The translations under genes and the position numbers were made by a program. The notes under the pieces were generated by a model. That model did no database searches. It saw only the letters and a list, made by a program, of their open reading frames with translations, and had not been told where the DNA came from. A stretch of DNA of 38,560 bases from an uncultured Propionibacteriaceae bacterium (GTDB taxonomy: Bacteria; Actinomycetota; Actinomycetes; Propionibacteriales; Propionibacteriaceae), in contig CADCUO010000221.1 in the NCBI GenBank assembly GCA_902805915.1, forward strand, positions 1-38,560, given 5' to 3'. Each line of letters begins with the position of its first letter. Positions within the stretch are counted from its first letter, which is position 1. Of the stretch, positions 10,062-19,668 are shown one piece after another.

Positions 10062-11417
10062 CTAGGAGCGGGGACGACCACCCTGTCCGCGACCGAAGCC
10101 ACGGCCCCCGGCGTCCCGCCGGGAGAAGTCTTTCTTGCCGCGCGGACGGCCAGTGCCACGTGACGGCGGTGCGATCAGCCGCTCGAAGTCGGCAGTGGTG
10201 ACTGCGACCCCACTGGGCTGACGGGCGCCGGTGACGCGAGCCAGTGTCTCGTCCCCTGGGCGTGCTTCCAACGGGGTTGACCTGACGCCTGCCTGAGAAG
10301 CGAGCCGGCCGACGTCCCGGCGCTGGTGTGGCAGCGCCAGCGTCACGACGACGCCAGTGCCGCCGGCGCGTGCCGTACGACCTGCGCGGTGCAGGTACTC
10401 CTTCGGGCCGGTCGGCGGGTCGACCTGGAGGACGAGACCCACCTCGTCGACGTGGATACCGCGGGCAGCCACGTCGGTGGCTACCAGCACGGGGACATTG
10501 CCGTCCTTGAACGCCGCCATCACCCGGCTCCGGGCACCCTGGGTCAGACCGCCGTGCAGAGCACCGGCCATCACCCCGAGGTCCCGCAGCTGCTCGGCCA
10601 CCCGGTCGGCGCCGCGCTGGGTCCGGACGAAAACAACCGTCCGGCCCGGACGGCCGGCGATTTCGGCGGTGAGCTGGTTCTTGTCGTGCGGATGCACGTG
10701 GAGCAGGTGGTGCTCCATGGTGGACACAGTGGCTTGGCCGGAGTCGACCTCGTGCGTCACCGGGTCCTTCAGGTACTGGCGTACCAGCCGGTCCACCGCC
10801 CGGTCCAAGGTGGCAGAGAACAGCATCCGCTGGCCGCCCTCGGGAATGGAGTCCAAGATCGTCGTGACGGCCGGCATGAAGCCGAGGTCGGCCATGTGGT
10901 CGGCCTCGTCGAGCACGGTGACCTCGACCCGGGAAAGGTCGACGACACCCTGCTCCAGCAGGTCGATCAGGCGACCTGGTGTGGCCACCACGATGTCGAC
11001 GCCACGCTGAAAAGCCCTAATCTGCGGCGTGTAGGACATCCCACCGGCGATCAGCGTTACCGACATCCCCACCGTCTTGGCGAGCGGCGCCAGCACGTCG
11101 GCGACCTGCATGGCCAGCTCACGGGTCGGCACCAGCACGATGCCGCGGGGGGTCTTGCCCTTTGACCCGGACAGCCGCGTGAGCATGGGGAGACCGAAGC
11201 CGAGCGTCTTGCCCGATCCCGTCTGGCCCCGACCGAGCACGTCCCGCCCGGTGAGCGCGTCCGGAATGGTGGCCGACTGGATCGGGAAGGGGTCGATGAT
11301 CTGCTGCGACTGCAGCGCAGCGACCAGCGGTTCGGGCAGGCCCAGAGCGGCGAACCCGTTCTCACCAGTGACGGCCTTGAGGTTCTCCGGCGCAATCTCC
11401 TGCGGCGTCCAGCTCAT
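10062..11417 (-). CDS. DEAD-box ATP-dependent RNA helicase (core)
   Basis: This 451-residue RNA helicase core would remodel rRNA or mRNA structure. Motifs seen: Q-motif region FPIQSATIPDAL, Walker A GQTGSGKT (64-71), PTREL (97-101), TPGR, DEAD (170-173), SAT (201-203), ATDVAARG (about 313-320) and HRAGRTAR (343-350). A basic Gly/Arg-rich tail (residues about 425-451) follows. The ATG at 11417 is only a possible start: the same frame stays open upstream for 198 codons to a single TAG at 12012-12014, then continues to an ATG at 12335. The region before this ATG has only a weak GGTGGG site. The original gene was therefore probably 10062-12335. Whether the core is now made by reinitiation, by readthrough or from a separate promoter is unknown. 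Confidence 0.95.
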   Translation of the reverse strand: MSWTPQEIAPENLKAVTGENGFAALGLPEPLVAALQSQQIIDPFPIQSATIPDALTGRDVLGRGQTGSGKTLGFGLPMLTRLSGSKGKTPRGIVLVPTRELAMQVADVLAPLAKTVGMSVTLIAGGMSYTPQIRAFQRGVDIVVATPGRLIDLLEQGVVDLSRVEVTVLDEADHMADLGFMPAVTTILDSIPEGGQRMLFSATLDRAVDRLVRQYLKDPVTHEVDSGQATVSTMEHHLLHVHPHDKNQLTAEIAGRPGRTVVFVRTQRGADRVAEQLRDLGVMAGALHGGLTQGARSRVMAAFKDGNVPVLVATDVAARGIHVDEVGLVLQVDPPTGPKEYLHRAGRTARAGGTGVVVTLALPHQRRDVGRLASQAGVRSTPLEARPGDETLARVTGARQPSGVAVTTADFERLIAPPSRGTGRPRGKKDFSRRDAGGRGFGRGQGGRPRS

Positions 11418-12011
11418 CGTGTCCGACCCACCATCTTCGTTGTCCCCATCGTGGGTGGCGTTGCTGTACTGAGGGCGCTCGAAGCTTCGGCCCGCGCCGG
11501 TGTGAGAACGACGGTCATCGCGGAATCGGTCGTTGCGAGCCTCCCGCGGCGCCCACGAGGAGCGGCTGTCCGGTGACTGCCGGCGATCGTAGGACTCCCG
11601 TGGGACGGCGGTTTGCGGACGCTCCCATGAGGATCCCGAACCTGACCTGTCGGTCTCGAACGTGTTGACATGTGCGTTCGAACGGTCACTTCGGTCGAAG
11701 CGGCCACGATCTGAGGCGCCGCGGTCCGCGAAGCCACCACGGTCCGTCCGCCCACCGCGGTCGCTGCCCTGGTAAGCGCGGTCGCTGCCCTGGTAGCCAC
11801 GGTCGCTTCGCTCTGGGCGCGAATAACCGCCATCGACTGGACGGTCTGCACGGTCATAGGTCCGCTCGCTGCGCGCCGGACGGTCGTTGCGATCATAGGT
11901 CCGCTCGCTACGCGCCGGCCGGTCGTACGTCCGCTCGCTGTGCGCCGGACGGTCGTTTCGGTCATACGTCCGCTCGCTGCGCGCCGGACGGTCAGTGCGG
12001 TCGTACGTCCG
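11418..12011 (-). other. Open in-frame region between the TAG and the helicase ATG (disordered linker)
   Basis: In the helicase frame these 198 codons contain no stop and no ATG, GTG or TTG. They encode a low-complexity chain rich in Arg, Asp, Ser, Gly and Tyr: five RTYDR-type repeats, then two GYQGSDR-type units, then a Ser/Arg/Asp-rich stretch ending DGDNEDGGSDT directly before the helicase Met. This is coding sequence by composition and continuity. If the upstream TAG terminates translation, it is now untranslated. Confidence 0.75.
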
Positions 12012-12032
12012 CTAGCCGCGCGCCGGACGGTC
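11859..12032 (-). repeat. Five tandem 39-bp (one 30-bp) repeats encoding RTYDRNDRPARSE
   Basis: Copies begin at 11859, 11898, 11928, 11967 and 12006; the second is 9 bp shorter, which keeps frame. Each encodes a 13-residue unit close to RTYDRNDRPARSE. The fifth copy differs from the others at 12014 (C to A) and 12017 (T to C) on the plus strand. This changes Ser-Glu codons to Gly-stop. A separate two-copy 21-bp repeat (about 11758-11800) encodes GSDRxYQ. Confidence 0.9.
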
Positions 12033-12335
12033 GCTGCTGAAGGACCTCTCAGCGCTCACTGGGCTCTGGAAACCATCCGTCTGCGGCGGACGGTCGGTCC
12101 GCTCGCCCCGGGGCTCCCACTGGCTGCGGTCCGTGCGACCCTGGTTGCGAGGCTGGCCGCCGCTGCGTCGCGGGCCCAGGCCACGTTCGCTGCGCTCCTC
12201 CCGACTCCACCGCTTCTTGGCGGTGCCGTCGGACTTGACGCTCTTGGGACCCGCGGGTTTCTTGGCGCCTGACTTTGCCGCGCCCTTTGAGTTGGTGAAG
12301 GCGCGCGAAGACGCACCGGTTGGCCGAACTGGCAT
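12012..12335 (-). pseudogene. N-terminal fragment of the helicase gene, ended by an in-frame TAG
   Basis: The frame runs from ATG 12335 to TAG 12012-12014 and gives 107 residues: a Lys/Ala-rich start (GAAKSGAKKPAGPKS), then an Arg-rich disordered segment ending SDRPARG. It is in exactly the same frame as the helicase core at 10062-11417, and the repeat pattern continues across the stop. Removing the stop would give a 757-residue helicase with a disordered extension of about 306 residues. GGAAGTGAG lies about 7 nt before the ATG. It might still be translated as a short basic peptide. A sequencing error at one base would also explain the break. Confidence 0.7.
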
Positions 12336-12546
12336 TAACTACTCACTTCCCATCCACACGGACGGATCTGCTTAGGCACGTCAACGGCCCAAACTTCACA
12401 TCTTTGTGGCGGGAGACGAACCAGTGCGCGTTCTCATGGTTGCGCTGAACGGCCCGAAATTGCAGAGAGCAACCGGGATGTACCAAGGATATCAGCGAGT
12501 CTGCTCATGACCCAATCGGCGAGGCGTAACCAGCGTGGTCACTGCC

Positions 12547-13719
12547 TCAGTCGTTGAGGTGTCGACGAACCCGCTGCACCAGGTGGTCCAGCACCTCGTT
12601 GAACTGGTCGTGGTGCTCAATTATTCCCATGTGCCCGCACTCGGGGATCCGTCTCGACTCAGCACCAGGCAGCAGGTCGATGATGCGGTCGGTGTACCGG
12701 ATCGGCGTGATCACATCATCCACACCTCCGACCACCGCCGTCTCCACCTGGCCCAGCACACGAAAGGCCACGAACTCGTCCAGCTCACCGAAGGCAGGAT
12801 AGAAGTCAGCCACGACCTCCAGCGGCGTACCGCCGAGCATTTCGCTCATGAACTCCACGTAGGACGGCGAGACATCCGATCCGAAGGACATCCGACGCGT
12901 AATCACATAGCTGATGTCGGAGCCCGCACTCCGACCCTTCTCCACCACTTCCGGAATCCGGTTCAACGCGGCCAGCAATGGCTGCGCGATTCGAGAGAAC
13001 GCGCGACCTGGTAGCCCTTTGATGGGTGAGTGGTCAGCCATGTCGCCCGCCGAGGTGGAGAACATGGCCACCCCACGAACTCGGTGACCGAACCACTCCG
13101 GGTGCTGTTGCGCCAACCGCATCACGGTCATGCTCCCCATCGAGTGACCGACCAAGATCACCGGGCCGCTGCCCGCCACCTCGTCAAGCACCTGGGACAG
13201 GTCCTCGGCCAGCTGCGGAATACGGCACCGTTCAGGCTTTGAGCGTCCCGATCGGCCGTGCGAGCGTTGGTCGAAGAACACCTGCCGGATCGCGCCGCGA
13301 TAGTGCCGCCGCTGGAAGTGCCAACAGTCCAGGCTCAGGGCGTACCCGTGGACGAACACCAACGTCAGGTCGTCGTCGACGAATCCTGGGTGGGAGGCAT
13401 CGGCCTCGTCCACCTCGGTGTGCAGCACCACACCGTCGGGAGTGAGCACCTTCGGCCCGTCGGACCGGAGCCCGAAGAAATCCTCCTCGTCGTCGCCTTC
13501 GCTGCGGTAGATCCGCTTCGCAACGATCCGCCGCTCCAGCTCCAGTCCGGCGGCGATGCCCCCGGCGGCTAGGGCGGCCACACCGGCCACCAACCCCACG
13601 CCTCCACCCAGACCGTCGTGGTTCGCCGGGAGTCTGCGTGCCCGGGATCTGAGGAACACCGGATCGGGCTTGCTGGTCAGCCGGTGCAGAACCGGACTAT
13701 CGAAGACACGGTGGACCAT
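12547..13719 (-). CDS. Membrane-anchored alpha/beta hydrolase
   Basis: The 390-residue protein starts at ATG 13719, whose first base is the last base of the alr stop (TGATG). It has a short basic N-terminus, one hydrophobic helix (about 37-60), then an alpha/beta-hydrolase fold. HGYALS at 124-129 forms the oxyanion region and the nucleophile elbow is GHSMGS (Ser193). A likely acid Asp is in GGVDDVITP, and the catalytic His in ECGHMG near the C-terminus. The substrate is unknown; an esterase or lipase acting at the membrane is possible. A hydrolase between alr and the tsaE block is a recurring actinobacterial arrangement. A 211-nt gap without a gene separates it from the helicase. Confidence 0.9.
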   Translation of the reverse strand: MVHRVFDSPVLHRLTSKPDPVFLRSRARRLPANHDGLGGGVGLVAGVAALAAGGIAAGLELERRIVAKRIYRSEGDDEEDFFGLRSDGPKVLTPDGVVLHTEVDEADASHPGFVDDDLTLVFVHGYALSLDCWHFQRRHYRGAIRQVFFDQRSHGRSGRSKPERCRIPQLAEDLSQVLDEVAGSGPVILVGHSMGSMTVMRLAQQHPEWFGHRVRGVAMFSTSAGDMADHSPIKGLPGRAFSRIAQPLLAALNRIPEVVEKGRSAGSDISYVITRRMSFGSDVSPSYVEFMSEMLGGTPLEVVADFYPAFGELDEFVAFRVLGQVETAVVGGVDDVITPIRYTDRIIDLLPGAESRRIPECGHMGIIEHHDQFNEVLDHLVQRVRRHLND

Positions 13720-14909
13720 CAGGCCACGCCGTCGATGTAGTGCCGTGGCACCCGGACCCCGACCCGGGTGACGATCTCGTACCCGATGGTGTCGCACCAG
13801 TCCGCCCAGTCGGCAGCCGTGGGTTCCCCCCGGCTGCCGGATCCGAAGACCACGACCTCGTCACCGACCAGGTCGGCGGCGTCCACACCAAGATCAACGA
13901 CGAACTGGTCCATGCACACCCGGCCACGGATCGGCGCCCGACGCGACCCCACGCCGACCTGTGCCGTGTCGCTCGCGTGGCGTGGGATGCCGTCGGCGTA
14001 TCCCAGCGGCACCAGCCCAACGGTGGTGGGACAGTCCGCCACCCAGGTGTGGCCGTAAGACACGCCGTCGCCGGATTGGATCGCCTTCACATTGACCAGC
14101 TGCGCTCGTACCGTCATTACCGGCGTCAGCTCCACCCCGGCCAGGGCTGCGATGCCTGGCGCGGGGTCGATGCCGTAGGCCGCTATGCCCACCCGGACCA
14201 GGTCGAAATGGGCCTCCGGTACCACCAACGCACCGGCCGAGTTTGCCAGATGCCTGAGGCTTGGCCGAAGACCGGCTCGGTGTGCCGCCGCTAGAGCGGT
14301 GTGGAAGACCTGGATCTGGCTGGCCACGCTGGGGTGACCCGGCTCGTCCGCCGCGGCGAGGTGGGACCAGATGCCCACAACCTGGATCGCCCCCGCGTCC
14401 AGTGCCTCCGCGGCGGCGGCACACAGATCGTCCCAGCCCTCCATCCTGATGCCGTTCCGGGACAGGCCGGTGTCGATCTTGAGATGGACCCGGGCTGGGC
14501 GTTCCGCTGTGCCGGCCGCGGCGACCAGTCGAGAGAGCTGCTCGGTCGATTGGGCGGAGACATCGACGTCCGCGGCCACCAGCGGGGTGAGGTCCTCGTC
14601 CACACCGTAGAGCCAGGCCAGCAGCCGACCCTCGTCGCCGGACTGCCGCAGCGTCAACGCCTCAGTCGGTGTTGCGACTCCGAGCCAACCGACCCCGGCC
14701 GCGCGTGCGGCTCGAGCAGACGGAACCAGGCCGTGCCCATAGCCGTCGGCCTTCACCACCACCATCACATCGGCGTCACCGACATGGCTGCGCAGCACGG
14801 CGATGTTGCGCCGGAACGCCGCCAGGTCAATGGCCGCGTGAGCTGTCCGGGGGTCGATCCCGGCCAACGGGGAGCTGGCCGGGTCAGCCGACCGGTCCGT
14901 CACGGTCAC
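13719..14909 (-). CDS. alr: Alanine racemase (PLP-dependent)
   Basis: This enzyme makes D-alanine for peptidoglycan. The 396-residue protein starts at GTG 14909, overlapping the nnr stop (GTGA). The PLP lysine is Lys53 in VVKADGYGHG; the second-domain catalytic Tyr is in GVSYGHTW. HLKIDTGLSRNG, the substrate-loop GRVCMDQF and the C-terminal GYEIVTRVGVRVPR are all family hallmarks. About 20 extra N-terminal residues precede the core. With glmS and glmM it adds a cell-wall theme to this cluster. Confidence 0.97.
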   Translation of the reverse strand: MTVTDRSADPASSPLAGIDPRTAHAAIDLAAFRRNIAVLRSHVGDADVMVVVKADGYGHGLVPSARAARAAGVGWLGVATPTEALTLRQSGDEGRLLAWLYGVDEDLTPLVAADVDVSAQSTEQLSRLVAAAGTAERPARVHLKIDTGLSRNGIRMEGWDDLCAAAAEALDAGAIQVVGIWSHLAAADEPGHPSVASQIQVFHTALAAAHRAGLRPSLRHLANSAGALVVPEAHFDLVRVGIAAYGIDPAPGIAALAGVELTPVMTVRAQLVNVKAIQSGDGVSYGHTWVADCPTTVGLVPLGYADGIPRHASDTAQVGVGSRRAPIRGRVCMDQFVVDLGVDAADLVGDEVVVFGSGSRGEPTAADWADWCDTIGYEIVTRVGVRVPRHYIDGVA

Positions 14910-16363
14910 GCCTGCCGCTCCAGCTCATCTCGTCGTGCCTGCAGGCTGCCGATGGTCGCCGGCAGGTGCAGCGCCAGGGAGTGTGGTGGCAGCGGCCCGA
15001 GATGCTGCGACGCAGCAAGCGCCTGGACAGATGCTCCGAGCTGGCCCGCCCGATCCGCCGGCAGGCCGGCGGCCAACAGCGCACCACAGATTCCAGCCAG
15101 CACGTCCCCGGAACCGGCCTGAGCGGTCCAGGCTGGACCGGGCAGCGCCACCCGTACGGTCGCAGCGCCCGGCGTTGCTACCAGCTGGGTAGCGCCCTTG
15201 AGCAGTACTGTCGCGCCCATGTGGTCGGCCCCTGCCCGGACGGCCCGAATGGGGTCGTCGGTGACCCAGCTGCGCTCCCGACCCAACAGCCGTGCCAGCT
15301 CCCCGGCGTGCGGGGTCAGCAGCCAGCTGGCAGGCAGCTGCTCGGGCAGATAATGCAGGGCATCCGCGTCCACCACCCCGGGAACGTCCATCGCAAGCAT
15401 GTGTCTGAGCTGGTCCGGGCCGTCGTCCCGGTCACCCCAGCCGGAACCGACCAGATGTGCCTGCACCCGGCCCGGGCTGAACACAACGTTGGGCAGCTGG
15501 GCTTTGATGATGTCGGCAGCCGCGTCGGCGCCGAGAAAGCGGACCATGCCCGCGCCGGCGTGGACGGCGCCGAAGGTGGACATCACCCCGGCGCCCGGGT
15601 ACTCATCGGACCCGGTGTCGATGCCGAGCACGCCGCGGGAGTACTTGTCGCTGCCGGCGTCGGGGAATGGCCACAGCCGCGCCACCTCGTCGACGTCGAT
15701 CGACTCGAGATCGGGTTGCTCGAGGCGGGAATCCAGCCCGATGTCGACCAGCTCCACCTGGCCGCACAGGGTACGGGCCGGTTCCACCAGGTGGCATGGC
15801 TTCAGCTCCCCGAAGGTCACCGTCCTGGTCGCCCGTACTGCCTGGCCTGGAGCGGCTCCGGTGTCACTAGACACTCCCGAGGGCAGGTCGACTGCCACCA
15901 CGGGAACACCGCGGCGTGCCAGCAGATCGACCAGCCGCGCCACCGGAGCGGGCAAGCCCGGTCGGCCGCCGATGCCCAGTACTCCGTCCAGCGCCAGGTC
16001 CCAGCCGTCGGTCCCGGCCCGGCTGAGAAGATGATCAAGGTCGACCAGCCGGCCGCCGCTGCTGTGCAGAGCTGCCAGCCCACCCGGGTGCGGAGTGCCA
16101 AGGCAGCGGACGGCCAGCACCGCGGCGCCGCGAGAGGCCAACCGGGCGCCCGCATACAAGGCGTCCCCGCCGTTGTTCCCTGGTCCGACCATGATCAACA
16201 CCGTGGCTCCGTAGACCCTGCCGCGACGAGTGTGCAGCTCGGTGGCCGCGACCCCCGCGAGGGCGTGGGCGGCACGCTGCATCAGCGCGCTGTCGTCCCC
16301 GTCGGCCATAGCCAGCTGTTCGAGCCGGCGGATCTTCTCCGCGGTGTACGCCGTCGTCATCAC
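14906..16363 (-). CDS. nnr: Bifunctional NAD(P)H-hydrate epimerase / ADP-dependent dehydratase
   Basis: This metabolite-repair enzyme restores damaged NAD(P)HX. The 485-residue protein has an N-terminal YjeF epimerase domain (about 1-215; [31 protein letters not shown]). A C-terminal ribokinase-like dehydratase domain follows (about 225-480; [43 protein letters not shown]). The Gly-Asp of GSGDVLAG is the catalytic motif. The start is either GTG 16363 (GTGA overlap with acpS) or the adjacent ATG 16360. Both domains look complete. Confidence 0.96.
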   Translation of the reverse strand: MMTTAYTAEKIRRLEQLAMADGDDSALMQRAAHALAGVAATELHTRRGRVYGATVLIMVGPGNNGGDALYAGARLASRGAAVLAVRCLGTPHPGGLAALHSSGGRLVDLDHLLSRAGTDGWDLALDGVLGIGGRPGLPAPVARLVDLLARRGVPVVAVDLPSGVSSDTGAAPGQAVRATRTVTFGELKPCHLVEPARTLCGQVELVDIGLDSRLEQPDLESIDVDEVARLWPFPDAGSDKYSRGVLGIDTGSDEYPGAGVMSTFGAVHAGAGMVRFLGADAAADIIKAQLPNVVFSPGRVQAHLVGSGWGDRDDGPDQLRHMLAMDVPGVVDADALHYLPEQLPASWLLTPHAGELARLLGRERSWVTDDPIRAVRAGADHMGATVLLKGATQLVATPGAATVRVALPGPAWTAQAGSGDVLAGICGALLAAGLPADRAGQLGASVQALAASQHLGPLPPHSLALHLPATIGSLQARRDELERQA

Positions 16364-16710
16364 GCCTCGCAGATTACGACGGCGGACGCGATCCCGGCAT
16401 CGTGGGACAGCGAGACGTGGATGGTCACGATCCCGAGCATCGTGGCGCGCTCCGCCACCGTACCGGTCAGGGTGAAAGACGGGCTTCCGTCGGAGTCGGT
16501 GACGACCTCGGCATCCAGCCAGCTGAGTCCAGACGGAGCGCCCAACGCTTTGGCCAGGGCCTCCTTGGCTGCGAACCTCGCCGCCAAAGACGCGATTGGA
16601 CGCTCAGCCTCGTGCGGAGTGAACAACCGTGGCACCAAGCCGGGACGGCGCTCAACCGCCTCGGCGAACCGGTCGACGTCGCAGACGTCGACCCCGACCC
16701 CGACAATCAC
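16360..16710 (-). CDS. acpS: Holo-[acyl-carrier-protein] synthase
   Basis: This enzyme transfers 4'-phosphopantetheine from CoA to acyl carrier protein. The 116-residue protein shows [12 protein letters not shown] with the Mg-binding Asp8, and [13 protein letters not shown] with the second ligand Glu. It also has [16 protein letters not shown] near the C-terminus. It starts at GTG 16710, 6 nt after the glmS stop, with GGAG about 9 nt upstream overlapping the end of glmS. The coaA gene, which supplies CoA, lies divergently just beyond glmS. Confidence 0.96.
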   Translation of the reverse strand: MIVGVGVDVCDVDRFAEAVERRPGLVPRLFTPHEAERPIASLAARFAAKEALAKALGAPSGLSWLDAEVVTDSDGSPSFTLTGTVAERATMLGIVTIHVSLSHDAGIASAVVICEA

Positions 16711-16716
16711 CCCCGC

Positions 16717-18561
16717 TCACTCCACCGTGACTGACTTGGCCAGGTTGCGCGGCTGGTCGACGTCATGACCCTTGCGGGTGGCCAACTCGCAGGCGAATAT
16801 CTGCAGCGGAACGGTGGCAACCAAGGGCTGCAGCAGCGTGGACACCTTGGGCAGTCTGATCAGCACATCAGCGACAGCGTCCACCTCATGATCATCTTCC
16901 TCCGCTAGCACCACAGTCCGGGCTCCGCGCGCGCGGATCTCCTGGATGTTGGAGACCACCTTGTCGTGGAGCATGTCACGGCCCTGCGGGGGCACCACCA
17001 CAAAGACCGGAAGACCGTTTTCGATCAAGGCGATCGGTCCGTGCTTCAACTCACCGGCGGCGAATCCTTCGGCGTGGATGTAGGCCAGCTCCTTGAGCTT
17101 CAACGCGCCCTCCAAGGCCACCGGATAGCCGACATGGCGACCGAGGAACAGCACCGAGGGCTCCGCGGCGAACTCGGCGGCGAGGTCGAGTACGGGTTGC
17201 ATGTCGTCCAGCAGGAGCTCCAGCGCCGCCGGGATGTGCTCGAGCTCCTCCATGATCGCTGTGATCTCGTCGCCGAACTTGGAGCCGCGGACCTGGGCCA
17301 GATAGAGCCCAAGCAGGTAACAGGCCACCAGCTGGGTCAGGAACCCTTTGGTGGAGGCGACTCCCACCTCGGGACCTGCGTGGGTGTAGATCACCGCGTC
17401 GGACTCGCGCGGGATGGTCGACCCGTTGGTGTTGCAGATCGCCAGCACCTTCGCGCGCTGCTCGCGGGCATGCCGGATGGCCATCAAGGTATCGGCGGTC
17501 TCACCGGACTGGCTGATGGTGACGACCAGGGTGGTCGGTCCGACGATCGGGTCGCGATACCGGAATTCGCTGGCCAGCTCCACCTCGCAGGGGATGCGGG
17601 TCCAGTGCTCGATGGCGTACTTGGCGACCAGGCCGGCGTAGAAGGAGGTGCCGCAAGCGATCACGATGATCTTGTCCACCAGACGCAGCTCGGCCTCGCT
17701 GATCCGTATCTCGTCCAAGATCAGGGCACCTCTGGAGTCGCGGCGACCGAGCAGGGTGTCGAAGACAGCCTTGGGCTGCTCGTAGATCTCCTTGCGCATG
17801 AACCAGTCGTAACCGTCCTTCTCCGCAGCGGACAGGTCCCAGTCGACGTGGTACGGCCGCACCTGCGCCGGCTTACCGTCGAAAGTCGTGACCAGCACCG
17901 AGTCGGAACGAATCTCGACCACCTGGTCCTGGCCGAGCTCGATCGCTTCCCGGGTGTGCTGGAGAAAGGCGGCAACATCGGAGGCGAGAAAGTTTTCACC
18001 CTCCCCCACCCCGACCACGAGCGGGGAGTTTCGACGCGCCGCAACCACCAGGTCGGGAGCGTCGGTGTCGACCGCTACCAGGGTGAAGGCGCCAGCCAGC
18101 CGCAGGCACACGGCCCGCATTGCGTCGCCGAGCCCGGACCCCGCAGCCACTGCCTGGCCGAGCAGGTGCGCGACCACTTCGGTGTCAGTCTCCGATGTCA
18201 TGGTGATGCCGTCGGCAGCAAGCTCGGAGCGTAGCTGGACGAAGTTCTCGATGATGCCGTTGTGTACCAGCGCCACCCGTCCATCGGCAGACAGGTGCGG
18301 GTGGGCGTTCACGTCGTTCGGGGCACCGTGGGTGGCCCACCGGGTGTGCCCGATGCCGAGTCCGTCGGTCGGCAGTGGCTGCTCGGCGAGCGCTTTGTCG
18401 AGGTTGGCGATCTTGCCGGCCTTCTTGGCCAGCGCGACCTGGCCTTGAGCCACGATCGCGACACCGGCGGAGTCGTAGCCGCGGTACTCCAGCCGACGCA
18501 GGCCATCCATGACCACGTCGACAGCGGCCCTGGGGCCCACGTAACCAACGATTCCACACAT
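16717..18561 (-). CDS. glmS: Glutamine-fructose-6-phosphate aminotransferase (isomerizing)
   Basis: This enzyme makes glucosamine-6-phosphate, the first step to UDP-GlcNAc. The 614-residue protein has the N-terminal glutaminase domain (MCGIVGYVG, nucleophile Cys2; [19 protein letters not shown]). Two SIS sugar-isomerase domains follow ([41 protein letters not shown]), and the C-terminus is [15 protein letters not shown] with the conserved Lys. The length is standard. TAGCCT sits 7 nt before the ATG with no Shine-Dalgarno site, suggesting a leaderless message. It works with glmM in the same window. Confidence 0.98.
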   Translation of the reverse strand: MCGIVGYVGPRAAVDVVMDGLRRLEYRGYDSAGVAIVAQGQVALAKKAGKIANLDKALAEQPLPTDGLGIGHTRWATHGAPNDVNAHPHLSADGRVALVHNGIIENFVQLRSELAADGITMTSETDTEVVAHLLGQAVAAGSGLGDAMRAVCLRLAGAFTLVAVDTDAPDLVVAARRNSPLVVGVGEGENFLASDVAAFLQHTREAIELGQDQVVEIRSDSVLVTTFDGKPAQVRPYHVDWDLSAAEKDGYDWFMRKEIYEQPKAVFDTLLGRRDSRGALILDEIRISEAELRLVDKIIVIACGTSFYAGLVAKYAIEHWTRIPCEVELASEFRYRDPIVGPTTLVVTISQSGETADTLMAIRHAREQRAKVLAICNTNGSTIPRESDAVIYTHAGPEVGVASTKGFLTQLVACYLLGLYLAQVRGSKFGDEITAIMEELEHIPAALELLLDDMQPVLDLAAEFAAEPSVLFLGRHVGYPVALEGALKLKELAYIHAEGFAAGELKHGPIALIENGLPVFVVVPPQGRDMLHDKVVSNIQEIRARGARTVVLAEEDDHEVDAVADVLIRLPKVSTLLQPLVATVPLQIFACELATRKGHDVDQPRNLAKSVTVE

Positions 18562-18568
18562 GGGCGCA

Positions 18569-18574
18569 AGGCTA
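18569..18574 (-). promoter_or_regulatory. Putative -10 element of a leaderless glmS promoter
   Basis: On the minus strand TAGCCT lies at -13 to -8 relative to the glmS ATG, so transcription should begin at or next to the start codon. No purine-rich ribosome site is present. The -35 is weak. Confidence 0.5.
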
Positions 18575-18638
18575 CCTTCTGGGCAGTCCGATGCAGTCCG
18601 CTGACACGTGTCCGCGGATAGCCGGGCAGAATGCCTGT

Positions 18639-19589
18639 ATGTTGCACGATGCGCAGGCGCTCGGGCCCTACGTCCAACGAAGTCGGGACGACTGGGCAGA
18701 GCTCGCGCACTCGACCCCGATGACCTTGGACGCCGCGACCCTGGAGAAGGTGCGCGGCCTCAGCGATCCCACCAGCCTGGTCGATGTCGCGGAGGTCTAC
18801 CTCCCGTTGACCGGCTTACTGAGCAAGTACGTACTCCACACCGGAGCGCTGCACCGCTCCACCAACGAGTTCCTCGGGTTGTCGGTAGACCGTACCCCGT
18901 TCGTGATCGGCATCGCCGGCTCGGTGGCGGTGGGCAAGTCCACCACCGCGCGGCTACTACGTGAGCTGCTGGCCGGTTGGCCAGAACATCCGCGAGTCGA
19001 GCTGATCACTACCGACGGCTTCCTGCTGCCGAACGCTGAGCTGGAACGACGCGGACTGCTGCATCGAAAGGGCTTCCCGGAGTCCTACGACCGTCGAGCT
19101 CTGCTTCGTTTCGTGATGGATGTGAAGTCCGGCAAGGACGAGGTCAGCGCCCCGGTGTACAGCCATCTGATCTATGACATCGTCCCGGAGGAGCGGGTGG
19201 TCGTGAAGCGGCCCGACATCTTGATCATGGAGGGGCTCAACGTCCTGCAGCCGGCCCGAGTGCGGCCCAACGGAACCACCGGCCTGGCAGTCAGCGACTT
19301 CTTCGACTTCTCGGTGTACGTCGACGCCGACACCGACGACATCCGCAGCTGGTACGTGTCTAGGTTCTTGTCCTTGCGCGACACGGCGTTCCGTGACCCG
19401 CGCTCCTACTTCGCCCGCTACGCCGACCTCAACGAGGCCCAGGCCATCCGGCAAGCCCAGCACCTGTGGGACACCATCAACGGCCCGAACCTGGACCGGA
19501 ACATCCGCACCACGCGTGAGCGTGCCACCGCCATCCTGCGCAAGGCCAGCGATCACCGGGTCGAATGGGTTCGGATCCGCAAGGTCTGA
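18639..19589 (+). CDS. coaA: Pantothenate kinase, type I (CoaA)
   Basis: This is the first committed step of CoA synthesis, ATP-dependent phosphorylation of pantothenate. Starting at ATG 18639 gives 316 residues, the usual length; upstream in-frame starts would add a non-conserved leader. It has Walker A GSVAVGKS (about 94-101), [29 protein letters not shown] and [36 protein letters not shown] and [13 protein letters not shown] follow, all hallmarks of bacterial type I kinases. No clear ribosome site is seen; CAGAAT lies 6 nt before the ATG. It is divergent from glmS with a 77-nt shared promoter region. Confidence 0.96.
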   Translation: MLHDAQALGPYVQRSRDDWAELAHSTPMTLDAATLEKVRGLSDPTSLVDVAEVYLPLTGLLSKYVLHTGALHRSTNEFLGLSVDRTPFVIGIAGSVAVGKSTTARLLRELLAGWPEHPRVELITTDGFLLPNAELERRGLLHRKGFPESYDRRALLRFVMDVKSGKDEVSAPVYSHLIYDIVPEERVVVKRPDILIMEGLNVLQPARVRPNGTTGLAVSDFFDFSVYVDADTDDIRSWYVSRFLSLRDTAFRDPRSYFARYADLNEAQAIRQAQHLWDTINGPNLDRNIRTTRERATAILRKASDHRVEWVRIRKV

Positions 19590-19633
19590 CTCCTATCCGG
19601 CTGCGACGGGTGGAGGCCATGCGGCATGGTGGC

Positions 19634-19661
19634 TTGATCCCGATCATGGAGCCGGTACCGT
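19634..19661 (+). promoter_or_regulatory. Putative leaderless promoter of the 63-aa membrane protein
   Basis: TTGATC (19634-19639), a 16-nt spacer and TACCGT (19656-19661) lie so that transcription would begin at the ATG at 19669. There is no Shine-Dalgarno sequence. Confidence 0.5.
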
Positions 19662-19668
19662 CACGTCA

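Noticed and set aside
11414-11965. Minus-strand open frame of 183 codons rich in Thr/Ala/Arg across the repeats
   Set aside because: It is out of frame with the helicase; the frame giving RTYDRNDRPARSE is regular and continuous with the helicase, so this one is a shadow of the same repeats.
11859-12032. Possible CRISPR-like or regulatory repeat array
   Set aside because: The units are directly adjacent without spacers, divisible by three and encode a regular peptide in the helicase frame; they are coding repeats.
14669-16768. Long open frame on the plus strand (about 700 codons) opposite alr, nnr and acpS
   Set aside because: It is the antisense of three well-supported genes, rich in Arg, Gln and His with no domain; a by-product of high GC.
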